Under the pieces are notes generated by a model. That model was not told the origin of the DNA and ran no database searches. It saw only the letters and a list, made by a program, of their open reading frames with translations. From Porphyromonadaceae bacterium UBA7332 (GTDB lineage Bacteria; Bacteroidota; Bacteroidia; Bacteroidales; UBA7332), in assembly GCA_002471225.1 (NCBI GenBank), contig DKPO01000025.1, forward strand, positions 29,304 to 39,880: a stretch of 10,577 nt of DNA. Reading direction: 5' to 3'. A program made the position numbers and the translations under genes. Shown here piece by piece: positions 1 through 8,200 of the stretch. Position 1 is the stretch's first letter. Every line of letters starts with the position of its first letter.

Positions 1-20
1 ACCAACTGAACTACCACACC
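1..20 (-). tRNA. 5' end of a tRNA gene, probably tRNA-Asp (cut by the left edge)
   Basis: Read on the minus strand, these 20 bases are the start of a tRNA: a seven-base acceptor strand GGTGTGG, then TA at tRNA positions 8-9, the D-stem strand GTTC and the D-loop start AGTTGGT. The run GTAGTTCAGTTGGT is typical of bacterial tRNA-Asp, but the anticodon lies outside the window, so the identity is inferred from this part only. The rest of the gene continues beyond base 1. A matching promoter lies about 40 bases upstream. Partial because of the window edge, not because the gene is broken. Confidence 0.8.
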
Positions 21-60
21 ATTTTGCTCTTTTGAGTTGTTGTTTCTCTCAATTGCACTG

Positions 61-91
61 CAAAGGTAGGAGATTATTTTGAATCTGCAAA
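61..91 (-). promoter_or_regulatory. Bacteroidota-type promoter for the tRNA at the left edge
   Basis: On the minus strand the -33 box TTTG (88-91) is followed after exactly 19 bases by the -7 box TACCTTTG (61-68), a full match to the TTTG-N19-TAnnTTTG consensus of the Bacteroidota primary sigma factor. An eight-base A tract on the same strand (104-111) lies just upstream of the -33 box and could act as an UP-like element. Transcription should start near base 54, giving a leader of about 35 bases before the tRNA. Confidence 0.8.
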
Positions 92-188
92 CTTTCAGGT
101 ATCTTTTTTTTGAAAGTATTTTGTGTAAATAATTTATATGTTTGACACATAAGGTAATATGCTTTGAAAAAAATAACGACTTTGTATT

Positions 189-1556
189 TTATAGAATCTT
201 CTTAATCCAATGAAAGTATTTGTATGGAATGTACTTAAAAGGAAGATCTATCCACGTCGGAGTTTTTACCACACTTCGTTGGTTGCTGAAAGCATAGAAG
301 CTGCTTTTGCCGTGATATTTTCCCATGCCACTGTTTCCGACACCACCGAAAGGGAGATTGTGGTTTCCGATGTGCATCAATGTATCATTGATACAAGCAC
401 CTCCCGAAGTTGTATGTGAAAGGACATAATCAGCAGTTGATTCATTCCCGAAAAAGTAAAGCGCCAGAGGTTTCTCGTTTTCATTGACAAATCTGATGGC
501 TTCATTAATCTCGTCGTAACCTGAAATTGGCAGTATCGGTCCGAAAATCTCTTCCTGCATGATCGGATCAGTCTGAGATATATCAGTCATTAATGTAGGC
601 TCAATGAATTTCTCAGTCATATTATAGTTCCCTCCGAATATAATTTTAGATGGGTCTAACAGAGAAACTAATCTTTGCATAGCCTTCTCATTAATAATGC
701 GCGGATAAAAAGGTGAATTTAATGGCTCACTGCTATAGAACTCTTGTATATATGCTTTTATTTTCTGAATTAGCTCCTCTTTGATCGAATTATGGACAAG
801 CAGATAGTCAGGAGAAATACACGTTTGCCCGGCATTCATGAATTTACCCCAAACAATGCGCTTGGCTGCCAAATCAATGTGGGCACCTCTATCTACTATG
901 CACGGGCTTTTACCGCCTAATTCAAGAATAACAGGTGTCAGGTGTTGTGCCGCTGCCTGCATAACAACTTTTCCAAGCATGGGACTACCTGTAAAGAATA
1001 TAAAGTCAAATCGTTGATTGAATAATATGGTATTAACTTCGCGTCCACCTTCTATTGTAGTTATATAAGACGAATCAAAAGTTTTAGCAATCATATCGGC
1101 TACAACAGCTGAAAGACTAGCTGACTCAGGTGAAGGCTTCAGAATTGTACAGCATCCGGAGGAAATACTTCCTATCAGCGGATTTATAAGTAATTGAAAG
1201 GGATAATTCCATGGAGCAACAATCAAGCTTACCCCTAAAGGCTCGGTGATGATCTTTGAACTCGAAGGTAGCATAAACAAGGGTGTTGCTACCCGTTGTG
1301 GTTTAGCCCATTTCTTTAAGTTGCGGATATGGTAATCCAACTCATTAAAAACGATGCTCATTTCTGTCAGGTAAGCTTCCTGGGAAGATTTATGCAGATC
1401 CTTCCAAAGAGCCTCCAGTATCTGAGGCTGATATTTAATAAGTGAATCCCGGAGTTTTTTTAGTTGCTGAATCCGGAAGTCAATATCTTTTGTTGCATTC
1501 GATGAAAAGAATGTCTTCTGATTATTTACGGCTTGAATAATTTGAGCTTGTTCCAT
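189..1556 (-). CDS. NAD(P)-dependent aldehyde dehydrogenase, class 3-like
   Basis: This 455-residue protein oxidises aldehydes to carboxylic acids with NAD(P)+. It has the full set of family motifs: APWNYP with Asn117 in the oxyanion hole, LKPSPES (Lys140, cofactor binding), FFTGS (187-191), LELGGKSP with general base Glu212, GQTC with nucleophile Cys246, EEIFGP (335-340) and LPFGGVGNSGMGKYHGK (401-417). The short length, lack of an extended N-terminus and the C-terminal NLPFGG...GMGKYHG block resemble class 3 / fatty-aldehyde dehydrogenases (AlkH and YwdH types). These act on medium- or long-chain or aromatic aldehydes; the actual substrate here is not known. The C-terminal tail (about 433-455) is aromatic and basic, and could associate with the membrane as in fatty aldehyde dehydrogenases. 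There is no signal peptide, so it should be cytoplasmic. No clear Shine-Dalgarno is present. It probably shares a transcript with the small membrane protein 66 bp upstream. Confidence 0.93.
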   Translation of the reverse strand: MEQAQIIQAVNNQKTFFSSNATKDIDFRIQQLKKLRDSLIKYQPQILEALWKDLHKSSQEAYLTEMSIVFNELDYHIRNLKKWAKPQRVATPLFMLPSSSKIITEPLGVSLIVAPWNYPFQLLINPLIGSISSGCCTILKPSPESASLSAVVADMIAKTFDSSYITTIEGGREVNTILFNQRFDFIFFTGSPMLGKVVMQAAAQHLTPVILELGGKSPCIVDRGAHIDLAAKRIVWGKFMNAGQTCISPDYLLVHNSIKEELIQKIKAYIQEFYSSEPLNSPFYPRIINEKAMQRLVSLLDPSKIIFGGNYNMTEKFIEPTLMTDISQTDPIMQEEIFGPILPISGYDEINEAIRFVNENEKPLALYFFGNESTADYVLSHTTSGGACINDTLMHIGNHNLPFGGVGNSGMGKYHGKSSFYAFSNQRSVVKTPTWIDLPFKYIPYKYFHWIKKIL

Positions 1557-1622
1557 GATGCAATAATGAAATAAATGGTTCGTACAGCTGTTATTGGCAA
1601 AATGATTTGTCAGTTAATTCCT

Positions 1623-1910
1623 TTAAGCAGACAAGTACACAGCTTTGAATGTTTTCCAATCAGACGTATAGACAAGTCTGCGCTTTGTAATGACTTTCTT
1701 TTGAAAAAGTCTTCTACCGTTAAGAAAGGGAGCATATAAGAGACTCCATATATAAAGTGCAACAATGGACATAACTGGTGTGTCTAAATATCTCATCGAA
1801 AGTATTATTAGTGCGAACGGGATTGATAAGCATATATAATGTATAAAGAGATTCTTCATATGTCTGTTTTTCTTTATTAAGGAGTTTGTATGATTAGAGA
1901 AATCAACCAT
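1623..1910 (-). CDS. Small two-helix membrane protein, function unknown
   Basis: This 95-residue protein is not confidently recognised. Two hydrophobic segments (about 21-40 and 46-64) are separated by a short turn containing Asp43 and Pro45. Basic residues flank both ends (KKNRH before helix 1; RR, KK and KRR after helix 2). By the positive-inside rule both termini should be cytoplasmic, forming a hairpin in the inner membrane. The layout recalls the '2TM domain' proteins common in Bacteroidota, sometimes fused to or near regulators, but the sequence match is weak. The first ATG is preferred because AGAGGT lies about 11 bases upstream; a second Met at residue 18 has no such site. The gene is 66 bp upstream of the aldehyde dehydrogenase on the same strand and may be its operon partner. 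It could be a membrane anchor or sensor subunit, but nothing here shows that. Confidence 0.7.
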   Translation of the reverse strand: MVDFSNHTNSLIKKNRHMKNLFIHYICLSIPFALIILSMRYLDTPVMSIVALYIWSLLYAPFLNGRRLFQKKVITKRRLVYTSDWKTFKAVYLSA

Positions 1911-1987
1911 AGGTATAATGACCTCTGATTGTCACTCTATTAATTATCTGTTGTTTATCTTTAGGCAAAGATTAAAATAAAATATGA

Positions 1988-2024
1988 TATTCCAAGTTCC
2001 AGACAAAATATTTGGATTGGAATA
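1988..2024. repeat. 8-bp inverted repeat, candidate operator
   Basis: TATTCCAA (1988-1995) and its exact reverse complement TTGGAATA (2017-2024) are 21 bases apart. Inside each arm the core repeats: TTCCA occurs twice on the left (1990-1994, 1997-2001) and TTGGA twice on the right (2012-2016, 2017-2021). The element lies in the divergent region, 77 bp upstream of the small membrane gene and about 170 bp upstream of the GH31 gene. It could be a regulator site or a hairpin in the minus-strand leader; chance is also possible in AT-rich DNA. Confidence 0.35.
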
Positions 2025-2102
2025 GTTTATTTAAAAGCCATATGTAAATACGATCTGCTTCATCGTCTTATTTTTTTGATTGAAAATTCATAGCTTAAGA
2101 AA

Positions 2103-2135
2103 CAAACATATTTGTATATTTGCTTTTAGTTTCAA
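2103..2135 (-). promoter_or_regulatory. Candidate promoter for the membrane protein / aldehyde dehydrogenase unit
   Basis: The minus strand has a -7 match TATGTTTG (2103-2110) with TTG at 2133-2135, 22 bases upstream, slightly longer than the usual spacing. The predicted leader is long (about 185 bases) and would include the inverted repeat at 1988-2024. The match is partly a by-product of the near-palindrome ACAAACATATTTGT (2102-2115), so this is a weak call. Confidence 0.35.
2115..2122 (+). promoter_or_regulatory. Candidate -7 box for the GH31 gene
   Basis: TATATTTG is a perfect TAnnTTTG box on the plus strand, placing the transcript start near 2129 and giving a leader of about 68 bases. 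No good TTG/TTTG is found 19-21 bases upstream, which suggests a promoter that may need an activator. It overlaps the candidate minus-strand promoter, so the two could compete. Confidence 0.5.
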
Positions 2136-2196
2136 TAATATTCCTATATCATAATATCAGAACAAATTAAATACGATTTTATTAACTTGTAACGTA

Positions 2197-3795
2197 ATGA
2201 AAAAACAAATTTATTCTATTCTTGGATTGTCATTTCTATTATCAGGGCCGTTATCGGCACAAGTAAATCAAACGAATCCGGATACTATTGTGTCTCTTCC
2301 CGGAGAAAAATGGTGGGGAGGAATGGTTGCTTTAGGTAACAGTATGCCTTTTAATGAGAATACCCCAATGATGGACCTGGCAAAGCGAAACTATAATAAT
2401 CAGTCCAGCTCCTTGCTTTTGTCTTCTAAAGGCAGATATATCTGGAGTGAGTATCCGTTTGCGTTTAAGTTAGCAAATAATAATCTTATTATTGATGGGG
2501 CAGGATATCGGGTAAATCTCGTGAATGCAGGGAAGAGTCTGAGTGAAGCCCATCGTAAAGCGATGATGGAGCTTTTTAAGCCTGAAGGAGATGTGCCTGA
2601 TACGTTGTTTTTTGTCCAACCGCAATATAATACATGGATCGAATTATTGTATGATCAAAATCAGGCAGATATTCTGAACTATGCAGAGCAGATTAAGAAG
2701 AATAATTTTCCTGTCGGCATTTTCATGATTGACGATAACTGGCAGCGTTATTACGGAAACTTTGACTTTAAGGCCGAGAAATTCCCTGATCCGAAAGGGA
2801 TGATTGATCAATTACATAAGGACGGATTTAAGGTTATGTTATGGATTAGTCCGTTTGTGTCAGCTGATTCACCGGAATATCGTGAATTAAGTAAGAAAGG
2901 TTATTTGATTAAGCGAAAAGGTTCTGATACGCCTGCTTTGATAGGCTGGTGGAATGGTTATAGTGCTTGCTATGACTTAACCAATCCAGCAGCAATGGAC
3001 TATCTTCGTAACCAGTTGAAAGAAATGCAGGATAAATATGGAGTCGATGGTTTTAAGTTTGATGCCGGAGATCCTGAATTACATATCGGAGAATTCAATT
3101 ATTACGATAAGAACGCAACGAATGTTGATTTCTGTCAGAAATGGAGTGAATTGGGATTGTCATTCCCTTATAATGAGTTCAGAGCATCCTGGAATTATGG
3201 AAACAAACCTTTAGTTCAGCGTTTGGGAGATAAGGACTATTCATGGAATGCTCTATCATTGTTGATTTCAGATATGATTTCGGCAGGACTGCTGGGTTAT
3301 TCATATACTTGCCCGGATATGATCGGGGGCGGACAATTCGGATCATTCATGAATGTAGATCGATCTAAGTTAGATCAGGAGCTGATTGTTCGTTCTTGTC
3401 AGATTCATGCAATGATGCCTATGATGCAGTATTCGGTTGCACCATGGAATATACTGGATGAAGAGCATCTTGCATTATGCCGTAAAGCAAATGATTTACA
3501 TCACAAGATGAGTCCTTATATTATTCAAATGGCTAAACAAACAGCCGAAACCGGAGTTCCTATTGTCAGAAGTATGGAATATATGTTCCCGAATCAGGGA
3601 TTTGAGAATTGTAAAGATCAATATATGTTGGGCGATTTATATTTAGTAGCGCCGATATTGAGTAAAGATCATAATCGTTCGGTAGTCTTACCAAAAGGAA
3701 AATGGTTGAGTTCGGGAGGTAAGGTATATAAAGGAGGAAAGTCGTACTCATTTAATGTACCATTGGACGAAACGTTATACTTTAAGAAGCTATAA
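2197..3795 (+). CDS. Secreted GH31 glycoside hydrolase, MYORG / alpha-galactosidase-like
   Basis: This 532-residue enzyme starts with a classic signal peptide (MKK, a hydrophobic stretch 5-19, cleavage after Ala21 in LSA-Q) and so should be periplasmic. A short N-terminal beta region (about 30-135) precedes a GH31 TIM barrel (about 145-440) and a C-terminal beta domain ending with VVLPKGKW (496-503). Catalytic features are visible: MIDDNWQ (177-183), WISPFVS (216-222), WWNG (251-254), the nucleophile Asp289 in GFKFDAGDPE, and the acid/base Asp345 in QRLGDKDYSW. PDMIGGGQFG (373-382) follows. The FKFDAG nucleophile motif with an upstream WWNG and downstream PDMIGG is the pattern of the MYORG-like branch, whose characterised bacterial and animal members are alpha-galactosidases; the substrate here is inferred. 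No SusC/SusD genes or regulator flank it, so it is not in an evident polysaccharide utilisation locus. No Shine-Dalgarno is seen. Confidence 0.92.
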   Translation: MKKQIYSILGLSFLLSGPLSAQVNQTNPDTIVSLPGEKWWGGMVALGNSMPFNENTPMMDLAKRNYNNQSSSLLLSSKGRYIWSEYPFAFKLANNNLIIDGAGYRVNLVNAGKSLSEAHRKAMMELFKPEGDVPDTLFFVQPQYNTWIELLYDQNQADILNYAEQIKKNNFPVGIFMIDDNWQRYYGNFDFKAEKFPDPKGMIDQLHKDGFKVMLWISPFVSADSPEYRELSKKGYLIKRKGSDTPALIGWWNGYSACYDLTNPAAMDYLRNQLKEMQDKYGVDGFKFDAGDPELHIGEFNYYDKNATNVDFCQKWSELGLSFPYNEFRASWNYGNKPLVQRLGDKDYSWNALSLLISDMISAGLLGYSYTCPDMIGGGQFGSFMNVDRSKLDQELIVRSCQIHAMMPMMQYSVAPWNILDEEHLALCRKANDLHHKMSPYIIQMAKQTAETGVPIVRSMEYMFPNQGFENCKDQYMLGDLYLVAPILSKDHNRSVVLPKGKWLSSGGKVYKGGKSYSFNVPLDETLYFKKL

Positions 3796-3801
3796 AAAAA
3801 T

Positions 3802-3834
3802 AAAGGCGAAGGATTAAAACAATCCTTCGCCTTT
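3802..3834. terminator. Bidirectional rho-independent terminator
   Basis: A perfect 14-bp stem (AAAGGCGAAGGATT at 3802-3815 with AATCCTTCGCCTTT at 3821-3834) encloses the loop AAAAC. A T-rich tail follows on the plus strand (3832-3840), and the A-rich run 3794-3804 gives a U tract on the minus strand. It lies between the convergent GH31 and CBM9-like genes, only 6 bases after one stop codon and 4 bases from the other, and should end both transcripts. Confidence 0.95.
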
Positions 3835-3838
3835 TTAT

Positions 3839-4480
3839 TTAGAAGTAAATTTCACCGAAATATTCAGGTCTGTGGAAATCCGGTTTTTCCGTTTTAATCG
3901 GATTCCAGCTCAAATAGTGAGGAAGAGAAGTTCCGTCCGCACATTTGTAGAAGTTAGCTTTGATTTTTTCCGGTAAATGATTACCGTCTAATCCGATTAC
4001 CTCAAAAGGAATTATAACAATCAGATCCCATGCGAATAAACCTTGCATTTCTCTGAATGGACGATTTCCTAAACTAGGGTAGCGAATAATCTTAGCCATA
4101 GTGTCCGGATCAAGCGGTGTAGATTCTTCGCGGCTGATTCGTTTAGAAGCCAGACAAGTTCCGATACAATTGAATTCGAAATTGTAATAGCTGTTTTCGC
4201 CCGGAATCTGAGTAAAGAATTCCACGCAGCTGTCTTGCCATACAGGATCCTGATCATGAGTGTATAACGCGCGTAAACAATTTCCGCGAACAAAATATCT
4301 GATATATAAGTTTTTATCACTACGTGCAATATCGAATGTCGATATCGGACGATAACTGAATTCACTCCAGTTTGCATGCCCGATACTTTGGCGAACTGCA
4401 CTTTCTTCCATCAAATTGCTAATTCCTTCCGAATCAAGTTTGTCTAACTCAGGAAGGTAAGGTACAGTTAATGTTTTCAT
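3839..4480 (-). CDS. Carbohydrate-binding family 9-like (DOMON-type) protein
   Basis: This 213-residue protein resembles the CBM9-like / DOMON beta-sandwich proteins of Bacteroidota. Family-like features are W81-QDSCVEFF (81-89), YYNFEFNCIG (98-107), the WDLIVIIPFE strand (151-160) and the C-terminal SWNPIKTEKPDFHRPEYFGE region (191-210), with its FHxPEYFG signature. The domain fills the whole protein; no catalytic domain is attached. There is no signal peptide or lipobox, so it is predicted to be cytoplasmic, which is odd for a sugar-binding fold. It may bind a small ligand such as a sugar or haem; the ligand is unknown. It lies 21 bp downstream of the LysE-family exporter on the same strand and is very likely co-transcribed with it. 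It ends at the shared terminator. No Shine-Dalgarno is visible. Confidence 0.82.
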   Translation of the reverse strand: MKTLTVPYLPELDKLDSEGISNLMEESAVRQSIGHANWSEFSYRPISTFDIARSDKNLYIRYFVRGNCLRALYTHDQDPVWQDSCVEFFTQIPGENSYYNFEFNCIGTCLASKRISREESTPLDPDTMAKIIRYPSLGNRPFREMQGLFAWDLIVIIPFEVIGLDGNHLPEKIKANFYKCADGTSLPHYLSWNPIKTEKPDFHRPEYFGEIYF

Positions 4481-4501
4481 AGAGTTGATATTAATAGGGG
4501 G

Positions 4502-5137
4502 TTATGTTATTAAGTTACTAATTGATGAATAAATCAGTCCAAATATAGCTAAAACCATAATGGTAATACCTACAATACGATTTATAATAAATAAAGTTCG
4601 CAAATTAAATTTTTTACGAAGCTTACCGAATATAGTTGTAATAAAAGTCCACCATAATAATGCACCTAATGCTACACCGAAAATACCGAAGCTGATTTCA
4701 GGCGGTTCGATGTCTGCATGAAAGAAATTCATACGTGCAAATAATCCGATAAAAAGAAAAATGATCAAAGGATTTGAAAACGTAATAAAGAAGGCTGTAA
4801 CGAAGTCCTGCCAGTAGGTAGATACCCCATTTCGGGCACTACGGATACTTTTTATAGGGTTTGATCTATAAATAATATAGCCAAATGCCAAAAGAACAGC
4901 ACTTCCGATTATTTGTAGCGTAAGCTGATTTTTTTCTATAAAATCAGTTACGAAATGAAGTCCCATCCCCGTTATAATCGCATATACGATATCCGATACC
5001 ATAGCGCCTAAACCGCTACAATAGCCATGCCATCTGCCTTTATTCAGAGTACGTTGTATAACAAGAACTCCAATAGGTCCCATCGGTGCAGAGACAAGTA
5101 TGCCTATCAGTATTCCTTTTACCAATGTTAATATCAT
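4502..5137 (-). CDS. LysE/RhtB-family exporter
   Basis: This 211-residue inner-membrane protein belongs to the LysE/RhtB translocator family, which exports amino acids or related small metabolites. Six hydrophobic segments are visible (about 4-24, 38-60, 72-90, 108-132, 149-170, 183-203). The N-terminal family signature is clear: GILVSAPMGPIGVLVIQRTL (12-31), followed by a GYCSGLGAMVSDIVYA block (38-53). The conserved NP of segment 4 is present in ITFSNP (118-123). Length matches the family (about 200-220). A basic stretch (KLRKKFNLR, 172-180) lies in the last loop. Substrate cannot be read from the sequence. It is the first gene of a two-gene unit with the CBM9-like gene, transcribed from the promoter at 5165-5194 and divergent from purL. 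Confidence 0.9.
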   Translation of the reverse strand: MILTLVKGILIGILVSAPMGPIGVLVIQRTLNKGRWHGYCSGLGAMVSDIVYAIITGMGLHFVTDFIEKNQLTLQIIGSAVLLAFGYIIYRSNPIKSIRSARNGVSTYWQDFVTAFFITFSNPLIIFLFIGLFARMNFFHADIEPPEISFGIFGVALGALLWWTFITTIFGKLRKKFNLRTLFIINRIVGITIMVLAIFGLIYSSISNLIT

Positions 5138-5164
5138 TCTAATAGATCTTTCTTTTTATTCATG

Positions 5165-5194
5165 CAAATATACAATCTTAGCTATAAGAAACAA
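5165..5194 (-). promoter_or_regulatory. Promoter of the LysE / CBM9-like operon
   Basis: On the minus strand TTG (5192-5194) is followed after 19 bases by TATATTTG (5165-5172), a perfect -7 box with ideal spacing for Bacteroidota. The predicted start near 5158 leaves a leader of about 20 bases before the exporter ATG at 5137. Confidence 0.75.
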
Positions 5195-5225
5195 CGGATC
5201 ATGATGTATTTTCCACCTTTTTTCT

Positions 5226-5233
5226 TACTTTTG
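5226..5233 (+). promoter_or_regulatory. -7 box of the purL promoter
   Basis: TACTTTTG matches TAnnTTTG and would start transcription near 5240, giving a leader of about 40 bases before the purL ATG. The -33 region (around 5203-5206) has no good TTG. The downstream bases (GTGCATCGATT) resemble those after the -7 box of the chr operon. No riboswitch-like structure fits in the short leader. Confidence 0.6.
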
Positions 5234-5279
5234 TGCATCGATTGGAAAGTTTCAAAACTCATATATTGTAATACAGAGA

Positions 5280-8200
5280 ATGATTCGTTTTTTTAGAACC
5301 CCATCGCAGTCAGTGATCGCCGTAGGCGTTGATCATGACTTGTCTCAAGAGGAGATTCAGAAGTTGGTATGGCTTTTTAGTGAAGCAACGCCTGAATCAA
5401 GTGTCAATTTGGAAGGCTGGTTTGTCGGTCCCCGTAAAGAGATGATTACTCCTTGGAGTACTAACGCAGTAGAGATAACCCAAAACATGGGTTTATCGGG
5501 CATCTTGCGCATTGAAGAGTTTTTCCCTGTTAAGGATAAAACGGCTGAGCATGATCCGATGTTACAACGTATGTACGAAGGTCTTAATCAGACTATCTTT
5601 ACTATTGAAAAACAACCCGACCCAATCGTTTATATAGACGATGTAGCCTCTTATAATCAACAAGAAGGTCTTGCGCTTAGCGAAGACGAAATTTCCTACC
5701 TCAATGAAGTTAGCCAACGCATCGGACGTAAGCTTACCGATAGTGAAGTGTTTGGCTTCTCACAAGTAAACTCAGAACACTGCCGCCACAAAATTTTTAA
5801 TGGTATTTTTGTTATTGACGGTGAAGAAAAAGAATCTTCTCTATTCAAACTAATCAAAAAAACATCTGAATTCAATCCGAACAGGCTTGTATCTGCATAT
5901 AAGGATAATGTTGCTTTCAACGAAGGTCCTGTAGTAGAACAATTCGCGCCGGCTTCTGCCGACAAACCGGATTTCTTCGAAATTAAAGATATTAAAACGG
6001 TAATTTCCCTTAAAGCCGAAACACATAACTTCCCTACAACTGTAGAACCATTTAATGGTGCTGCTACCGGAACAGGTGGTGAGATTCGTGACCGTCTGGG
6101 TGGTGGTAAAGCCAGCTTACCTATCGCAGGTACTGCAGTTTATATGACTTCTTATCCTCGTACTGAACCAAATCGTTCCTGGGAACAAGATATGCCTGAA
6201 CGTAAATGGTTATACCAAACACCTGAACAAATCTTAATTAAAGCATCAAACGGAGCATCTGACTTTGGTAACAAATTCGGACAACCTCTTATTTGTGGTT
6301 CTTTGCTTACTTTCGAGCACGAAGAAAATCACAAGAAGTTTGCGTTTGATAAAGTAATTATGCTTGCCGGCGGTGTTGGTTACGGTACTCTTCGTGATGC
6401 TTTGAAAGGCGAACCTGAAGTAGGAGATAAAGTGGTTGTTATGGGTGGTGACAACTATCGTATTGGTATGGGTGGTGGTGCTGTATCTTCAGTTGATACA
6501 GGTCACTATGCAAATGCGGTAGAGTTGAACGCTGTTCAACGTGCTAATCCGGAAATGCAAAAACGTGCAGCTAATGTAATTCGTGCTTTAGCTGAAGCTG
6601 AAAGAAACCCGATCGTTTCTATCCATGACCACGGTGCAGGCGGACACTTAAACTCTCTTTCTGAGTTAGTGGAAACTACAGGTGGTAAAATTAATATGTC
6701 GAAATTACCTGTTGGTGACCCAACACTTTCTGCGAAAGAAATCGTAGGAAATGAGTCTCAGGAGCGTATGGGTATGCTGATCAAAGAAGCTGATATCGAT
6801 ATGGTACAGCGTATTGCTGATCGTGAGCGTGCTCCGATGTATGTTGTTGGTGAAACGACAGGTGATATGAAATTTGTTTTCGAACAAGAGAATGGCGAAT
6901 GTCCGATTGATTTGAAATTGGAGGACATGTTCGGTAAAGCTCCGAAAACAATTATGGAAGATACTTCCGTAGAAGAGCATTTTGTAAATCCTCATTACGA
7001 TATTAACAACCTGACTCAATATGTTGAAAACGTATTGCAGTTAGAGGCTGTTGCTTGTAAAGACTGGTTAACAAATAAAGTGGACCGTTCGGTAACGGGT
7101 AAAATCGCTCGTCAGCAATGTCAGGGAGAAATCCAGTTACCATTAAGTGACTGCGGTGTTGTAGCATTGGATTATCGTGGTAAAGCAGGTATTGCTACTT
7201 CAATCGGTCATGCTCCGCAAGCAGCGATGGCTGATCCGGCTGCCGGTTCAGTTTTAGCGATTGCCGAATCATTGACAAACATTGTTTGGGCTCCGATGAC
7301 AGAAGGTCTTGAAAGTGTGTCTTTAAGTGCAAACTGGATGTGGCCTTGTAAAAACGAAGGTGAAGATGCAAGATTATATGCAGCTGTAGAAGCTTGTAGT
7401 GATTTTGCGTGCGATTTAGGAATTAATATCCCTACGGGTAAAGATTCACTTTCGATGACTCAAAAATACGGAAATGACAAAGTGTACTCTCCGGGTACTG
7501 TAATTATTTCTGCAGGTGGTGAGGTTTCAGATGTCAAAAAAGTCGTTTCGCCTGTATTGGTTGACGATCTTAAATCATCTGTTTACTATATCGACTTCTC
7601 TTTTGATGCATTCAAATTAGGTGGCTCTGCTTTTGCTCAATCATTGGATAAAATCGGTGATGAGGTGCCAACAGTGAAAGATAGCGAATACTTCCGCGAA
7701 GCATTCAACGCAATTCAGACATTGATCAACGAGGATTTGATTTTAGCAGGTCACGATATTTCAGCAGGTGGTATGATCACTGCTTTGTTGGAGATGTGTT
7801 TTGCAAATACAAAAGGTGGTCTGGACGTAACATTGGAAAATATCGTAGAGGAAGATTTAGTGAAAATCTTATTCAGCGAGAATCCGGGTGTTTTAATTCA
7901 GGTGAAAGATCGCACTGCTGTTGAGAAGATCTTAACAAACCGTGCTATCGGTTTCCTTCGTATTGGTAAACCAAAAGCAGACAGAACGATTTCTGTATTG
8001 AAAAATGGTAAATCTTACGTATTCGATATCGATGCACTTCGTGATACATGGTTCAAATCTTCTTATTTGTTAGATAGAAAACAAAGTGGAGAGGAATGTG
8101 CGAAAGCTCGTTTCGAAAATTATAAACAACAACCGATTGCTGTTGATTTCGGTACTGGATTTACAGGTAAACTTTCAGCTTACGGTATTTCTGCTGATCG

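Noticed and set aside
91..117. 7-bp inverted repeat ACTTTCA / TGAAAGT, considered as the aldehyde dehydrogenase terminator
   Set aside because: The stem is short and AT-rich with a 13-base loop, and no T run follows it on the minus strand; it overlaps the upstream part of the tRNA promoter.
137..144. TATGTTTG on the plus strand, a -7 box match
   Set aside because: No TTG/TTTG at the right distance, and it would only drive antisense transcription into the 3' end of the aldehyde dehydrogenase; likely chance in AT-rich DNA.
210..419. Plus-strand open frame of 69 codons opposite the aldehyde dehydrogenase
   Set aside because: It is antisense to a gene with all catalytic motifs intact, and its product has no recognisable features.
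4069..4401. Second minus-strand open frame of 110 codons inside the CBM9-like gene
   Set aside because: It is a different frame of a gene with clear family motifs; the product has no family features.
6705..7019. Antisense open frame inside purL, like another at 5696-5965
   Set aside because: Both lie wholly within highly conserved purL coding sequence and show no promoter, ribosome site or domain.
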